Source: Saccharopolyspora rhizosphaerae (lineage in GTDB: Bacteria > Actinomycetota > Actinomycetes > Mycobacteriales > Pseudonocardiaceae). Taken from it: DNA of 64,000 nt. A model generated the notes under the pieces. The model did not search any database, was not told the DNA's origin, and saw only the letters and a program-made list of their open reading frames with translations. This document shows, piece after piece, positions 55,460 through 64,000 of this stretch. Both the position numbers and the translations under genes were made by a program. The DNA lies in contig NZ_RSAA01000015.1 of assembly GCF_003931915.1 (NCBI RefSeq), forward strand, positions 1-64,000. The letters are read 5' to 3'. Each line of letters opens with the position of its first letter. The first letter of the stretch is position 1.

Positions 55460-56521
55460 TCAGACGATGACGGGAGCGCGGGAGAGGACGACGCCGAGGC
55501 CGTAGGCGACGCCCATCACCGCGATCTCGAGAGCCACCCAGCTCAGCAGTGCGGTCCGCTCCTGCCGCGCGATGCGCGGTAGGAGCCGGAACCGCATCTG
55601 AGCCCCGATCACCCCGAGCAGCGCCAGGCACGTGGACTTGCCGAGGATGATCTGGCCGTACTGGGTGGTCACCAGGCCGATCAGGCCCACGTTCGGCGTG
55701 AGGACCAGCTCCATCAGGCCGTTGAACAGCCCCGAGACGCCGACGATGAGCAGGGCGAGCCCGGCGAGCTTGGAGAAGCGCGGCATGGTCTCGGCGAGCA
55801 GGCCGCGTCGCGGTGCCACGAACAGCGCGACCGCGGCCAGGCCGCCTGCCCACATGCCTGCCCCGACCACGTGCAGCTCCATCGAGATCATGCTGAAGTC
55901 GTGGTACTGCCAGTCGGTGGCGTGCCCGGTCAGCGGCATCGGCAGCAGACCGAGCAGCGCGACGATGGTGCGCAGCTCGGTGGGCACGGACTCGCCGAAG
56001 CGCACCGCCAGCAGCCCGATCACCGCGCAGAGCAGACCGGCGCCCGCGCTGGCCAGCAGGCCGGGGCCGGCGGGCACGTTGTTGACGTAGTCGACCAGCA
56101 GGCCGGTGGTCGCGGCCACCCCCGGGCTGGTCTCCATGGCCTGCAGGACCAGCGACAGCAGCGCGCTGAGCATCCACACCAGCGCGGTGGCCACGGTGAC
56201 CATGCGGGCCTTGGCCAGCAGCGGCTCGGTGCGCGTGGGCTGGTCGAAACCGACCAGCTTGGGCAGCATCGACAGCCCCACGGTGGCCAGCGCGGCCAGG
56301 TCGAGCAGCGCTCGGGCGACCGGGGTGCCGAAGCGCACCAGCGGGGGCAGCTCGGGCAGGCCCGGGATGGTGCCGACGTCGGTGTAGGCCGTGGCGGCGA
56401 GCGCGGTCAGCAGCGCGGCTCCCAGCGGGGCCACGACGACCAGCGCCTTCGCGGTGCGCGGGCGGTTCTGCCCGGTCTCTTCGTTCCCTGGAAGCGCTTC
56501 GTGAACAGCCACGTTCCGCAT
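55460..56521 (-). CDS. CopD-family copper resistance/uptake membrane protein
   Basis: A 353-residue protein with about nine helices. The motif SMISMELHVVGAGMWAGGLA carries the conserved His and WxGG of CopD. The rest fits the CopD fold (PF05425), which moves or binds copper at the inner membrane; no CopC domain is fused. Its 3' end almost abuts the convergent membrane protein gene, so the two may interfere transcriptionally. The 720 bases upstream contain mostly non-coding, AT-richer DNA. Confidence 0.82.
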   Translation of the reverse strand: MRNVAVHEALPGNEETGQNRPRTAKALVVVAPLGAALLTALAATAYTDVGTIPGLPELPPLVRFGTPVARALLDLAALATVGLSMLPKLVGFDQPTRTEPLLAKARMVTVATALVWMLSALLSLVLQAMETSPGVAATTGLLVDYVNNVPAGPGLLASAGAGLLCAVIGLLAVRFGESVPTELRTIVALLGLLPMPLTGHATDWQYHDFSMISMELHVVGAGMWAGGLAAVALFVAPRRGLLAETMPRFSKLAGLALLIVGVSGLFNGLMELVLTPNVGLIGLVTTQYGQIILGKSTCLALLGVIGAQMRFRLLPRIARQERTALLSWVALEIAVMGVAYGLGVVLSRAPVIV

Positions 56522-56820
56522 GATCTCACTCGAACGTGTTCGTCACGCAGGAGCCGCACCAACTCACGTCCTGTGATGCGGAAGTTCTCGAGGGCGGAGG
56601 GCGAGCTCGGGGTGATGTTCTCCCCATGTCGTTCAGATCACGCTTTCCGCCGCCAGAATGTTGATCTTCATTCTCGATGATTCCCCTGCTCGAAAGCCCT
56701 TTCGGGTGCGCCGATTCCGATACGCGGCAATTGGCGCTCGCGCGGCGGTGGTGTCGCGGGCCCGGTTGTGGGATGTGTTGCTGACAATGTCCTCAGCCGT
56801 GTTGTTCTAGAGTCGGCGGC

Positions 56821-57237
56821 GTGATTCCGGCGGAGGAAGCTCGTGCGCGCGCGAACTGCGGTGCGCATGTGCTCGATTCGCTCCGGCGTCGCGGACTGTT
56901 CACCGGATCGGTTCCCGCGAATTTCGTGAGAAGTTGGGCTCGCGGTGAACAATTCGTGCTTTGCTGTGACACCCGGTCGCCGGGTCTGCGGGATCACCCG
57001 GGGTTCACCCGGATCAACCCGGGGAACCCCCTGGTTGCCGCTGGGGGCGGTCTTCGCAGCCAGGCGCCCGGCACGCGGCACGACCGCGAGTCGCTGCCGG
57101 TGGTGGTCGCTGAGGTGCGAGGCCGAACCGCCTCAGGGAAATTGGGGGTCCGGCCCCGGATGTGTGCCGGGCTCGCGAGACGCGAGATTGAGCGGTGTGG
57201 ACGGACAGAGAGTCATGCAACGCGCGCTAGGGCGTGA
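56821..57237 (+). CDS. Possible small leaderless gene, low confidence
   Basis: A GTG at 56821 follows a -10-like TAGAGT by 7 bases, the layout of a leaderless actinobacterial promoter. The 138-residue product is Arg/Gly-rich, with no recognised domain and irregular codon third positions. It ends 6 bases before the next gene. It could be a real small protein or only the leader of the 57244 operon. The segment 56522-56820 shows no gene. Confidence 0.25.
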   Translation: MIPAEEARARANCGAHVLDSLRRRGLFTGSVPANFVRSWARGEQFVLCCDTRSPGLRDHPGFTRINPGNPLVAAGGGLRSQAPGTRHDRESLPVVVAEVRGRTASGKLGVRPRMCAGLARREIERCGRTESHATRARA

Positions 57238-57243
57238 TGCGCG

Positions 57244-58221
57244 ATGATCCCACTTGCGGTCGTGCTGGCGGCGCTGGGCGCCTGCGGCTACGCCTTCGGG
57301 GCTCGTCTGCAGCACGCTGCCGTGCGCGCCACGATGGACGGTGGCGGGCTGGGCCTGCGCAACCAGGCCCAGTTGGTGCGCAGCCCCCGCTGGCTGGCCG
57401 GGCTCGCCGCACTCGGCGCCGGAGCGGTGCTGCACGTGTGCGCGCTGGGCCTGGCCCCGCTGAGCGTCGTGCAGCCGGTCGGTGTGCTCGCCCTGCCCAT
57501 CACCGTGCTGCTGAACCTGCGCGAACAGGGCTACACCCGCCGCGACGTCAAGCCCAGCATGGTGCTGGCGGTGCTGGCGGCCACCGGTGGTCTGGCGGTG
57601 TTCGTGCTGCTGGCAGCCGGCAGTGCCACACCCACGCCGGTCGGCGACGACGACCAGTTCACGGCCTCCCAGATCGTGGCGCTGGCCGTGGTGGTGCTCG
57701 GCGTCGTGGCCGCCGCGACCCGCTCGAAGGTGCGCTGCGTGCTCTTCGCCGCCGGGTGCGCCGTGGCCTACGGGTACGTCTCGTTGATGGCTCGCGCCGT
57801 CGCACAGCAGGTCGGCACGTGGGACCTGCTCTCGATCAACCTCCTGTCCGTCCTGGGCATCGCCGTGGCGATGGTCGTGGGTGGCTGGTTGCTCCAGCAC
57901 GGGTACGCCAGCGGCCCGCCCGACCTGGTCATGGCCTGCCTGACCGTGATCGACCCGCTGGTCGCCGTCGGCCTGGGCGTCGGCCTGCTCGGCGAGGCCG
58001 ACCACGTCAGCGGGTGGGTCGCCACGGCCGAGGTGCTGTGCGCGCTCGTGGCCTGCGCCGGGGTGTTCGCCTTGGCACGCCACCACCCGGACACGACCGA
58101 ACGCCGCACGTCGGAGACGCTGGAGGAGGCCCTGCCTGGGCCCGACACGCCCACGACCGAAGTTCCCGCCGGTACTGCCGGACACCGCACGTCCCCTCGT
58201 CCTCACGGGAGTTCCTCTTGA
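57244..58221 (+). CDS. DMT-type membrane protein of a glycoconjugate operon
   Basis: A 325-residue protein with 9-10 helices of the drug/metabolite transporter (EamA/NIPA-like) fold: LAALGACGYAFGARLQHAA, LAPLSVVQPVGVLALPITVL and LTVIDPLVAVGLGVGLLGE, with a soluble C-terminal tail of about 45 residues. It is the first gene of a four-gene unit with two glycosyltransferases and a hydrolase; stop and next start overlap. Flipping or exporting a lipid-linked or nucleotide-sugar substrate is suggested by context only. Confidence 0.75.
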   Translation: MIPLAVVLAALGACGYAFGARLQHAAVRATMDGGGLGLRNQAQLVRSPRWLAGLAALGAGAVLHVCALGLAPLSVVQPVGVLALPITVLLNLREQGYTRRDVKPSMVLAVLAATGGLAVFVLLAAGSATPTPVGDDDQFTASQIVALAVVVLGVVAAATRSKVRCVLFAAGCAVAYGYVSLMARAVAQQVGTWDLLSINLLSVLGIAVAMVVGGWLLQHGYASGPPDLVMACLTVIDPLVAVGLGVGLLGEADHVSGWVATAEVLCALVACAGVFALARHHPDTTERRTSETLEEALPGPDTPTTEVPAGTAGHRTSPRPHGSSS

Positions 58222-59450
58222 CTTCGCAACCGTCGCGCAGACGTCCGCTGCGGATCGTGGTCGGCGCGACCACCTACCCGCCGCACGTCAACGGGGCCGC
58301 CAACTTCGGGCACCGGCTGGCCACGGGCTTGTCCGCACGCGGGCACGAGGTGCACGTGGTGTGCCACTCCGACACCCGCGAACCGCGCACCGAGGTCGAG
58401 GACGGCGTGCTGGTGCACCGCGTCGGGTCCCTCGGGTCGCCGTTCCACCCGTCGATCCGCGGCCTGATGCCGTGGGAGGCGCGGCAGGCGGACGCGATCG
58501 TGGAGGAGATCCAGCCCGACATCGTGCACGTGCAGTCGCACTTCTTCATCTGCCGCGGCCTGCTCGACTCCGCCCGCAAGCGGGGCATCGGGCTGGTGGC
58601 CACCAACCACTTCATGCCGGAGAACATCTTCGGCTACTTCAAGGTCCCCCCGTTCCTGCAGGACGCCGCCGGGCGCCTGCTGTGGCACAACCTGGTCAAG
58701 CACTACCGCAAGGCGCAGATGGTCACCGCGCCCACGCCGCGCGCCGTGCAGCTGCTGCAGGACAACGGCTTCGACCGCACCGCGCTGCCGGTGTCCTGCG
58801 GCATCGACGTCGACCGCTACCGGCGCCCCGCTGAGCGCTACCGCGAGCAGGACCCGGCCCCGGAGACCAGGACCGTGCTGTTCGTCGGCAGGCTCGACGA
58901 GGAGAAGCACATCGACGACCTGCTGCGGGCCATGTCGCTGCTGCGCACCCAGGCTCCGACCCGCCTGGAGATCGTCGGCAACGGTGCCCGCCGCGAGGCG
59001 TTCGAGCAGCTCGCCGCCGACCTCGGCATCGCTGACCGGGTGCACTTCCACGGCTTCCTCAGCGACGACGAGCTGCTCGAGGCCTACGCCCGCGCCGACC
59101 TGTTCTGCATGCCCAGCATCGCCGAGCTGCAGAGCCTGGCCACCATGGAGGCCATGTCGGCGAGCACGCCGGTCGTGCTGGCCAACGCGATGGCCCTGCC
59201 GCACCTGTGTCGTCCGGGCGAGAACGGCTGGTTGTACCCGCCGCGCGACGTGCACGCCCTCGCGGCCGCGATGGACGACGTGCTCGACGACCGCGCCACC
59301 ATCGACCGGATGGGCCAGGCCAGCCAGCGACTGGTCTCCCAGCACGACATCGCCGAGGTGCTGGGACGGTTCGAGTCGCTGTACCACCACGTGATCGACC
59401 CGGACAGCGCCGTGGAGCTCGACGAGATCAGCACCGAACTGGCGAGCTGA
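58218..59450 (+). CDS. GT4-family glycosyltransferase
   Basis: A 410-residue GT-B enzyme. N-terminal TYPPHVNGAANFGHRLATGL is the donor-side GT4 start; FVGRLDEEKHIDDLLRAM and SIAELQSLATMEAMSASTP (EX7E motif, Glu-x7-Glu) bind the nucleotide sugar. Acceptor is likely a lipid (compare mycobacterial PimB/PimC-type mannosyltransferases). The TTG at 58218 overlaps the previous stop and has a GGGAG ribosome site. Confidence 0.88.
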   Translation: MTSQPSRRRPLRIVVGATTYPPHVNGAANFGHRLATGLSARGHEVHVVCHSDTREPRTEVEDGVLVHRVGSLGSPFHPSIRGLMPWEARQADAIVEEIQPDIVHVQSHFFICRGLLDSARKRGIGLVATNHFMPENIFGYFKVPPFLQDAAGRLLWHNLVKHYRKAQMVTAPTPRAVQLLQDNGFDRTALPVSCGIDVDRYRRPAERYREQDPAPETRTVLFVGRLDEEKHIDDLLRAMSLLRTQAPTRLEIVGNGARREAFEQLAADLGIADRVHFHGFLSDDELLEAYARADLFCMPSIAELQSLATMEAMSASTPVVLANAMALPHLCRPGENGWLYPPRDVHALAAAMDDVLDDRATIDRMGQASQRLVSQHDIAEVLGRFESLYHHVIDPDSAVELDEISTELAS

Positions 59451-59451
59451 C

Positions 59452-60348
59452 ATGAGAGCACCTGATCTGCACCCAACGGAGCGTGTAGCTCGGATCAACG
59501 GCTCGGACCTGCACTACTGGGTCTACCGCGAGGAACTCACCTCCTCCGAGCCCGTGCTGGTCGTACACGGGTTGCGCGGCACGCACCACGGCCTGGAACT
59601 GATCGCGGCCGGCCTGGACGGCCGGCGCGTCGTCATACCGGACCTGCCCGGCTTCGGGGACTCCGGGCCGATGACGGTCACCCACGACGTCGTCGGCTAC
59701 GCCCGGGCGATGCGCGAGCTGATCGACGTGCTCGGTGGCGCCGAGCAGCCGATCGTGCTGATCGGGCACTCCTTCGGTTCGATCGTGGCCTCCTGCGTGG
59801 CGGCGACGTGCCCGTCGCTGGTCCGCCGGTTGGTGCTGATCAACCCGATCGCCCAGTCCGCGATGCGCGGCCCGCACGCCGCCTTGGCGGGGTTGACCGC
59901 CGCCTACTACTCGCTGGGAGAGCGGTTGCCCTCCCGCGCGGGTCGTTCCCTGCTAACCAACAAGTGGGTGGTGCTGGCGGCCAGCCGTGCGATGACCCGG
60001 ACCCGGGACAAACAGCTGCGCGGGTTCATCGACGACAACCACCTGCAGCACTTCAGCCGGTTCCACTCGCCCGCGGTGGTCAACCAGTCGTTCCAGGCGT
60101 CGGTGACCCACACCGTGACCGACTACGCCGACCAGCTGCGGATGCCGGTGCTGCTGGTGGCCGGGCAGCAGGACGAGATCGCCCCGCTGCCGGGGCAGCG
60201 CGAGCTCGCCGCGCGGTTGCCCGACGCCGAACTCGTGGTGATCCCCGACGTCGGCCACCTGGTGCACTACGAAACACCCGACGCCGCCGCGGCCGAGATC
60301 ACGCGGTTCCTGGGCCGCGAGCGAGGCACCTTGCCGGAGCAGCGATGA
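59452..60348 (+). CDS. Alpha/beta hydrolase of the glycoconjugate operon
   Basis: A 298-residue hydrolase. LVVHGLRGTHHGLEL holds the oxyanion hole, LIGHSFGSIVAS the nucleophile Ser, GQQDEIAPLPG the acid and PDVGHLVHYETPDAA the His. Between two glycosyltransferases it may deacylate or acylate a glycolipid intermediate. One base separates it from the upstream gene; its stop overlaps the next start (ATGA). Confidence 0.85.
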   Translation: MRAPDLHPTERVARINGSDLHYWVYREELTSSEPVLVVHGLRGTHHGLELIAAGLDGRRVVIPDLPGFGDSGPMTVTHDVVGYARAMRELIDVLGGAEQPIVLIGHSFGSIVASCVAATCPSLVRRLVLINPIAQSAMRGPHAALAGLTAAYYSLGERLPSRAGRSLLTNKWVVLAASRAMTRTRDKQLRGFIDDNHLQHFSRFHSPAVVNQSFQASVTHTVTDYADQLRMPVLLVAGQQDEIAPLPGQRELAARLPDAELVVIPDVGHLVHYETPDAAAAEITRFLGRERGTLPEQR

Positions 60349-61418
60349 AGCTCGTGGTCGACGCCCGCTGGACGCGCACCGACCAGCACGACGGCATCAG
60401 CCGCTACGGGGCGAGCCTCGTCGAAGCGCTGCACCACCTCCACCCGGTGACGATGTTGATCCACGACGAGCGGCAGCTGGACCTGCTGCCGGACGGGGTC
60501 CCGCACGTGCTGATCAACAGCCCGTTCTCGGTGCGCGAGCTGTGGGTGTCGCGCACCCTGAACCGGCTCGGCGCCGACGTGGTGTTCAGCCCGCTGCAAA
60601 TCATCGGCGGGTTCCGGCGCCGGTACCGGCTGGTGCTCACGCTGCACGACCTCATCTACTACCGGCACCCGGAGCCGCCCGGGTTCCTGCCGCTCCCGGT
60701 GAAGATCGCCTGGCGGCTCTACCACAAGGCCTTCTGGCCGCAACGCGTCATGCTCAACCGGGCAGATGCCGTGGTGACCGTCAGCGACACCACCCGGAGG
60801 CTGATCGAGCAGCACCGGCTGACCCGCAGGCCGGTCGCGGTCGTGCACAACGCACCTCAACCGCAGGCCGTCCGCACTCCGCCGGAATCCCCGGCGGGCG
60901 GCCCGCGCGAGTTGGTGTACATGGGCTCGTTCATGCCGTACAAGGACGTCGAAACGCTGCTGGCGGGCATGGCTCACCTCCCTGGTTACCGACTGCACCT
61001 GGTCAGCCGGATCGCACCGCAGCGCGAGGCCGAGCTGGTCCGTCAGGTGCCGCCGGGTGCGGACGTGGTGTTCTGGCGGGGGATCGGGGAAGAGGACTAC
61101 CAGCGGCTGCTGGATCGGGCGAGTGCTCTGGTCACGGCGTCGCGGGATGAGGGTTTCGGGTTGCCGGTCATCGAGGCGATGAACGCGGGGACGCCGGTGG
61201 TCTGCAGTGATCTCGAGATCTTCCACGAGGTCACCGGCGGGCACGCGAAGTTCTTCGAGTCGGGGAGCGCGAAGGGCTTCGCCGACGCCGTGCGAGCGTG
61301 GGAGGACGACGCGGTCCGCGCAGACCTGGTCGCGGCGGCCCGGAACCAGGCGGCGAAGTTCACCTGGCAGAACTCCGCAGAACGGCTCCTGGACCTGGTG
61401 CGCAGAATGGCTCAGTGA
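60345..61418 (+). CDS. GT4-family glycosyltransferase
   Basis: A 357-residue GT-B enzyme. Start KLVVDARWTRTDQHDGISRY is typical of mannosyltransferase-B-like GT4 proteins; MGSFMPYKDVETLLAGMAHL and DEGFGLPVIEAMNAGTPV (EX7E) bind the donor. Last gene of the four-gene unit. Probably adds a second sugar to the product of the upstream enzyme; product unknown. Confidence 0.88.
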   Translation: MKLVVDARWTRTDQHDGISRYGASLVEALHHLHPVTMLIHDERQLDLLPDGVPHVLINSPFSVRELWVSRTLNRLGADVVFSPLQIIGGFRRRYRLVLTLHDLIYYRHPEPPGFLPLPVKIAWRLYHKAFWPQRVMLNRADAVVTVSDTTRRLIEQHRLTRRPVAVVHNAPQPQAVRTPPESPAGGPRELVYMGSFMPYKDVETLLAGMAHLPGYRLHLVSRIAPQREAELVRQVPPGADVVFWRGIGEEDYQRLLDRASALVTASRDEGFGLPVIEAMNAGTPVVCSDLEIFHEVTGGHAKFFESGSAKGFADAVRAWEDDAVRADLVAAARNQAAKFTWQNSAERLLDLVRRMAQ

Positions 61419-61828
61419 GACCAGACCTTGATGGCTCGCGCGACGTAGCCTGCCTGCGGGGTCTGCGAACCTGTTGGGTGCGTGGCGAATTCGGCCTGCT
61501 CATCGCACTGCGGGTCCTGGTAGACCGTCACCGGGCGACCCGTGCTGTTCGCGAAGGACTTGACCTCCCCACCGGTTTCGAGGGTGACGCAGTTCTCGAT
61601 GCCGGTGGTGCGCAGCGCCAGCTCGCGTGGCTGCCCACCGAAACCGGCCTCCGGCCAGACGCAGAACATGCCTTCAGGGCAACGGTTTTCGGGTGCGTCG
61701 GCGTCCGCGGGAGGGCCGACGAGGAGGGCGGTCAGCGCTAGCGCCGCCGAGAGCACCAGACCGAGCGCGAGCGGCCGGCGGGTGGGGGAGTGGCCGTGCG
61801 GTGTCCGGATCAGGGCGTGGCTGGACAT
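61412..61828 (-). CDS. Secreted peptidase-inhibitor (family I36)-like protein
   Basis: A 138-residue protein with a signal peptide (ALGLVLSAALALTALLVG, cleavage after ADA). The mature domain has CPEGMFCVWPEAGFGGQ and CVTLETGGEVKSFANST plus VYQDPQCDEQ, the I36/beta-gamma-crystallin-like pattern of extracellular Streptomyces metalloprotease inhibitors. Convergent with the glycosyltransferase (7-base overlap at the ends). Inhibitory function is by family only. Confidence 0.82.
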   Translation of the reverse strand: MSSHALIRTPHGHSPTRRPLALGLVLSAALALTALLVGPPADADAPENRCPEGMFCVWPEAGFGGQPRELALRTTGIENCVTLETGGEVKSFANSTGRPVTVYQDPQCDEQAEFATHPTGSQTPQAGYVARAIKVWSH

Positions 61829-62073
61829 GGCGGAAGTCCTTTCGCGGGAGGGGAATTCGGTGCGGTGCGGCGTCATCCGCCGCGCTGCAGCAAGAGTGGC
61901 GGCACGGTGCACCCGATTCCAGCGGAATGATCAGATACACCACCTATGGGTGGTTTTCCAGGCGTGGGAACCCATTCCGGGCCCACATCAGATCGACTCG
62001 CCGACCCTGCCGGATGCACCACGATTGAGGTATAAAGTCCACCACTACCCGTCGGTAATAGCGGAGGTCGGCG

Positions 62074-63726
62074 ATGGCGCTGGACGCTGATGTGATCGTG
62101 GTGGGAGCGGGCCTGGCAGGCCTGGTCGCCACCGCGGAACTGGCCGATGCCGGCCGTCGGGTGGTACTGCTCGACCAGGAGCCCGAAACCTCGCTGGGTG
62201 GTCAGGCGCACTGGTCGTTCGGCGGGTTGTTCCTGGTCGACTCCCCGGAGCAGCGCAGGCTCGGCGTGCGCGACTCGCACGAGCTCGCCCTCCAGGACTG
62301 GATGGGCACCGCCGCCTTCGACCGCGAGGAGGACCACTGGCCGCGCCGGTGGGCCGAGGCCTACGTCGACTTCGCCGCCGGCGAGAAGCGCGCCTGGCTG
62401 ACCGCGCAGGGCGTGAAGTTCTTCCCGCTCGTGCAGTGGGCCGAACGCGGTGGCCACCTCGCCCGCGGCCACGGCAACTCCGTGCCGCGCTTCCACATCA
62501 CCTGGGGCACCGGGCCCGGGGTGCTTGAGCCGTTCCTCCGGCGGGTGCGCGCGGCCGAGGCCAAGGGCCTCGTCGAGCTGCGGTTCCGGCACCGCGTCAC
62601 CGAACTCGTGACCACCGGAGGCGCGGTCACCGGCGTGCGCGGCAAGGTGCTCGTCCCCAGCGACGCCGAACGCGGCCAGCCCACACCGCGCAAGTCCAAG
62701 GGGAACTTCGAGCTCAGCTCGCAGGCGGTCGTCGTCACCTCCGGCGGCATCGGCGGGAACCTGCCGATGGTGCGCAAGAACTGGCCGAAACGCTTGGGCA
62801 AACCGCCGAAGAACATGATCGCCGGCGTGCCCGACCACGTCGACGGGCGGATGCTCGAGGTGGTGGCCAAGACCGGTGGCCGGATCATCAACCCGGACCG
62901 GATGTGGCACTACACCGAGGGAATCCGCAACTACGCGCCGGTGTGGACCAAGCACGGCATCCGCATATTGCCGGGTCCGAGCTCGCTGTGGCTGGACGCG
63001 AAGGGCAACCGGCTGCCGGCACCGCTGTTCCCGGGCTTCGACACCCTGGGAACGCTGGAGCACATCACGAGCACCGGCCACGACCACACGTGGTTCGTGC
63101 TCAACCGGAAGATCATCAGCCGCGAGTTCGCGCTGTCGGGTTCCGAGCAGAACCCCGACCTGACCGGCCGCAGCATCCGCCAGCTGCTGCAACGAGGCGG
63201 CGGAGCCACCCCCGGCCCGGTCATGGAGTTCGTGCGGCGTGGTGAGGACTTCGTCGTCCGCAACGACGTCGCCGCCCTGGCCGCGGGGATGAACGAGCTG
63301 GGCGACGGCCACATCGACGCCGCTCAGCTGGAGCGCACCATCGTCGAGCGGGACCGCCAGGTGGCCTCCGGACTCGGCAAGGACCTGCAGGTCAACGCGA
63401 TCCGGGCGGCACGCCGCTACGTGGTCGACCGGCTGATCCGGGTGGCCGAGCCGCACCGGCTGCTCGACCCGGCGGCCGGGCCGCTCGTCGCGGTGAAGCT
63501 CAACCTGTTGACCCGCAAGACCCTCGGCGGCCTGGAGACCGACCTGGACGGACGGGTGCTCAAGGACGGTGTCGAGCCGCTGGACGGGCTGTACGCGGCC
63601 GGAGAGGTCGCCGGCTTCGGCGGCGGCGGCGTGCACGGGTACCGCGCCCTCGAAGGCACCTTCCTGGGTGGCTGCCTGTTCTCCGGACGGCAGGCCGGAA
63701 GGGCCGCAGCAGCGGCGGTGGGCTGA
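62074..63726 (+). CDS. FAD-binding dehydrogenase (Rv0785-like)
   Basis: A 550-residue flavoprotein of the fumarate reductase/ketosteroid dehydrogenase fold. Rossmann start VIVVGAGLAGLVATAELADA (residues 7-26) with DQEPETSLGGQAHWSFGG, a capping domain (about 130-330) and the C-terminal FAD motif GLYAAGEVAGFGGGGVHGYR...GTFLGGCLFSGRQAG. Length and layout match the actinobacterial family including Rv0785. It probably dehydrogenates a steroid- or acid-like substrate; none is identified. A -10-like TATAAA occurs near 62031. Confidence 0.88.
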   Translation: MALDADVIVVGAGLAGLVATAELADAGRRVVLLDQEPETSLGGQAHWSFGGLFLVDSPEQRRLGVRDSHELALQDWMGTAAFDREEDHWPRRWAEAYVDFAAGEKRAWLTAQGVKFFPLVQWAERGGHLARGHGNSVPRFHITWGTGPGVLEPFLRRVRAAEAKGLVELRFRHRVTELVTTGGAVTGVRGKVLVPSDAERGQPTPRKSKGNFELSSQAVVVTSGGIGGNLPMVRKNWPKRLGKPPKNMIAGVPDHVDGRMLEVVAKTGGRIINPDRMWHYTEGIRNYAPVWTKHGIRILPGPSSLWLDAKGNRLPAPLFPGFDTLGTLEHITSTGHDHTWFVLNRKIISREFALSGSEQNPDLTGRSIRQLLQRGGGATPGPVMEFVRRGEDFVVRNDVAALAAGMNELGDGHIDAAQLERTIVERDRQVASGLGKDLQVNAIRAARRYVVDRLIRVAEPHRLLDPAAGPLVAVKLNLLTRKTLGGLETDLDGRVLKDGVEPLDGLYAAGEVAGFGGGGVHGYRALEGTFLGGCLFSGRQAGRAAAAAVG

Positions 63727-63739
63727 GAACGAACGGGAA

Positions 63740-64000
63740 CTAGATGAAGCAGCCGCTCACGAAACCGCTCACGCGGCTGCGCTCATCGGTGATGTCGACC
63801 CATTGCGAAGATGTTCGACCGTCACCGCAGTCGATGCTTTCCCCTTCGACCCGGCGGTGGATCGTCGCTCTGTCGCCGGGATTTCCGATACCGCGCACCG
63901 ACGAGCTGGTGCGGGGTTCGGTGCGGATCCGGGTACCGAAGGCGAGGAAGTCGCCGGTGTCCTGCTCAGGGGCCGCGTGAGCGGCCTGGACCAGCGCGTT
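63740..64000 (-). CDS. C-terminal part of secreted SH3-like protein (5' end outside window)
   Basis: The last 86 residues of a minus-strand gene, running to the window edge in frame. Sequence includes GTRIRTEPRTSSSVRGIGNP, DRATIHRRVEGESIDC and WVDITDERSRVSGFVSGCFI, the repeats of a bacterial SH3-like domain with two cysteines. Such proteins are usually exported; the start is not in the window. Convergent with the FAD dehydrogenase, 13 bases apart. Confidence 0.7.
   Translation of the reverse strand, partial: NALVQAAHAAPEQDTGDFLAFGTRIRTEPRTSSSVRGIGNPGDRATIHRRVEGESIDCGDGRTSSQWVDITDERSRVSGFVSGCFI

Overview
The window is high-GC actinobacterial DNA, most like the Pseudonocardiaceae (Saccharopolyspora is my guess). 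The reasons are GTG/TTG starts, leaderless-type promoters, actinobacteria-only families (SepH, DUF2530, DUF2537, DUF2771, DUF3027), an XRE/DUF5753-type regulator remnant, and a gene order that, from memory, parallels the Mycobacterium tuberculosis Rv0862c-Rv0896 region (DUF3027, cold-shock protein, MFS, DUF2530, MarR, TrmH, DUF2537, SepH, SerC, CitA, GltA). No rRNA, tRNA, CRISPR array or prophage was seen.

Layout. 0-12 kb: tail of an acyl-CoA ligase, an R2lox-type oxidase divergent from a HAD phosphatase, a cold-shock protein, a DUF2771 lipoprotein, an MFS protein, glutaminyl cyclotransferase, DUF3027 and a large HSP90/sacsin-like ATPase, then a decayed XRE regulator beside an intact small Cys/His protein. 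12-26 kb: DUF2530, a purine permease, MarR with an EntS-like exporter, an iron box at the end of that exporter gene, a superoxide dismutase with a candidate nickel (Nur) operator, a glutamate-cysteine ligase-family enzyme, TrmH, an IS200-type TnpA with altered catalytic motif, DUF2537, SepH, SerC, a SEC-C protein and citrate synthase CitA. 26-31 kb: a complete urease operon ureABCFGD. 31-41 kb: PdxH, an MFS exporter, an APC permease, an aldose epimerase, an acyl-CoA dehydrogenase divergent from TetR-PfkB kinase, and the main citrate synthase.

41-45 kb: TetR-GlpD divergent from an alkyl-DHAP-synthase-like flavoprotein, a glycerol-phosphate/ether-lipid module. 45-51 kb: an operon of two small helical proteins, a cytosolic FtsK/EccC-like triple ATPase, a coiled-coil protein and an acetyltransferase; this is the best candidate for an undescribed machine. 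51-57 kb: PRC-barrel protein, lipase-like hydrolase, DUF4232 protein, GH25-LysM hydrolase without a signal peptide, and two convergent membrane proteins (one CopD). 57-64 kb: a tightly packed DMT/GT4/hydrolase/GT4 operon, an I36-type inhibitor, an FAD dehydrogenase and the tail of a secreted SH3-like protein.

Most notable non-coding signals: a consensus promoter overlapping a near-perfect iron box followed 50-100 bp later by a terminator (possible iron-repressed small RNA), a family of imperfect palindromic repeats that follow stop codons in gene orientation (four copies), and several operator-like inverted repeats in divergent promoters.
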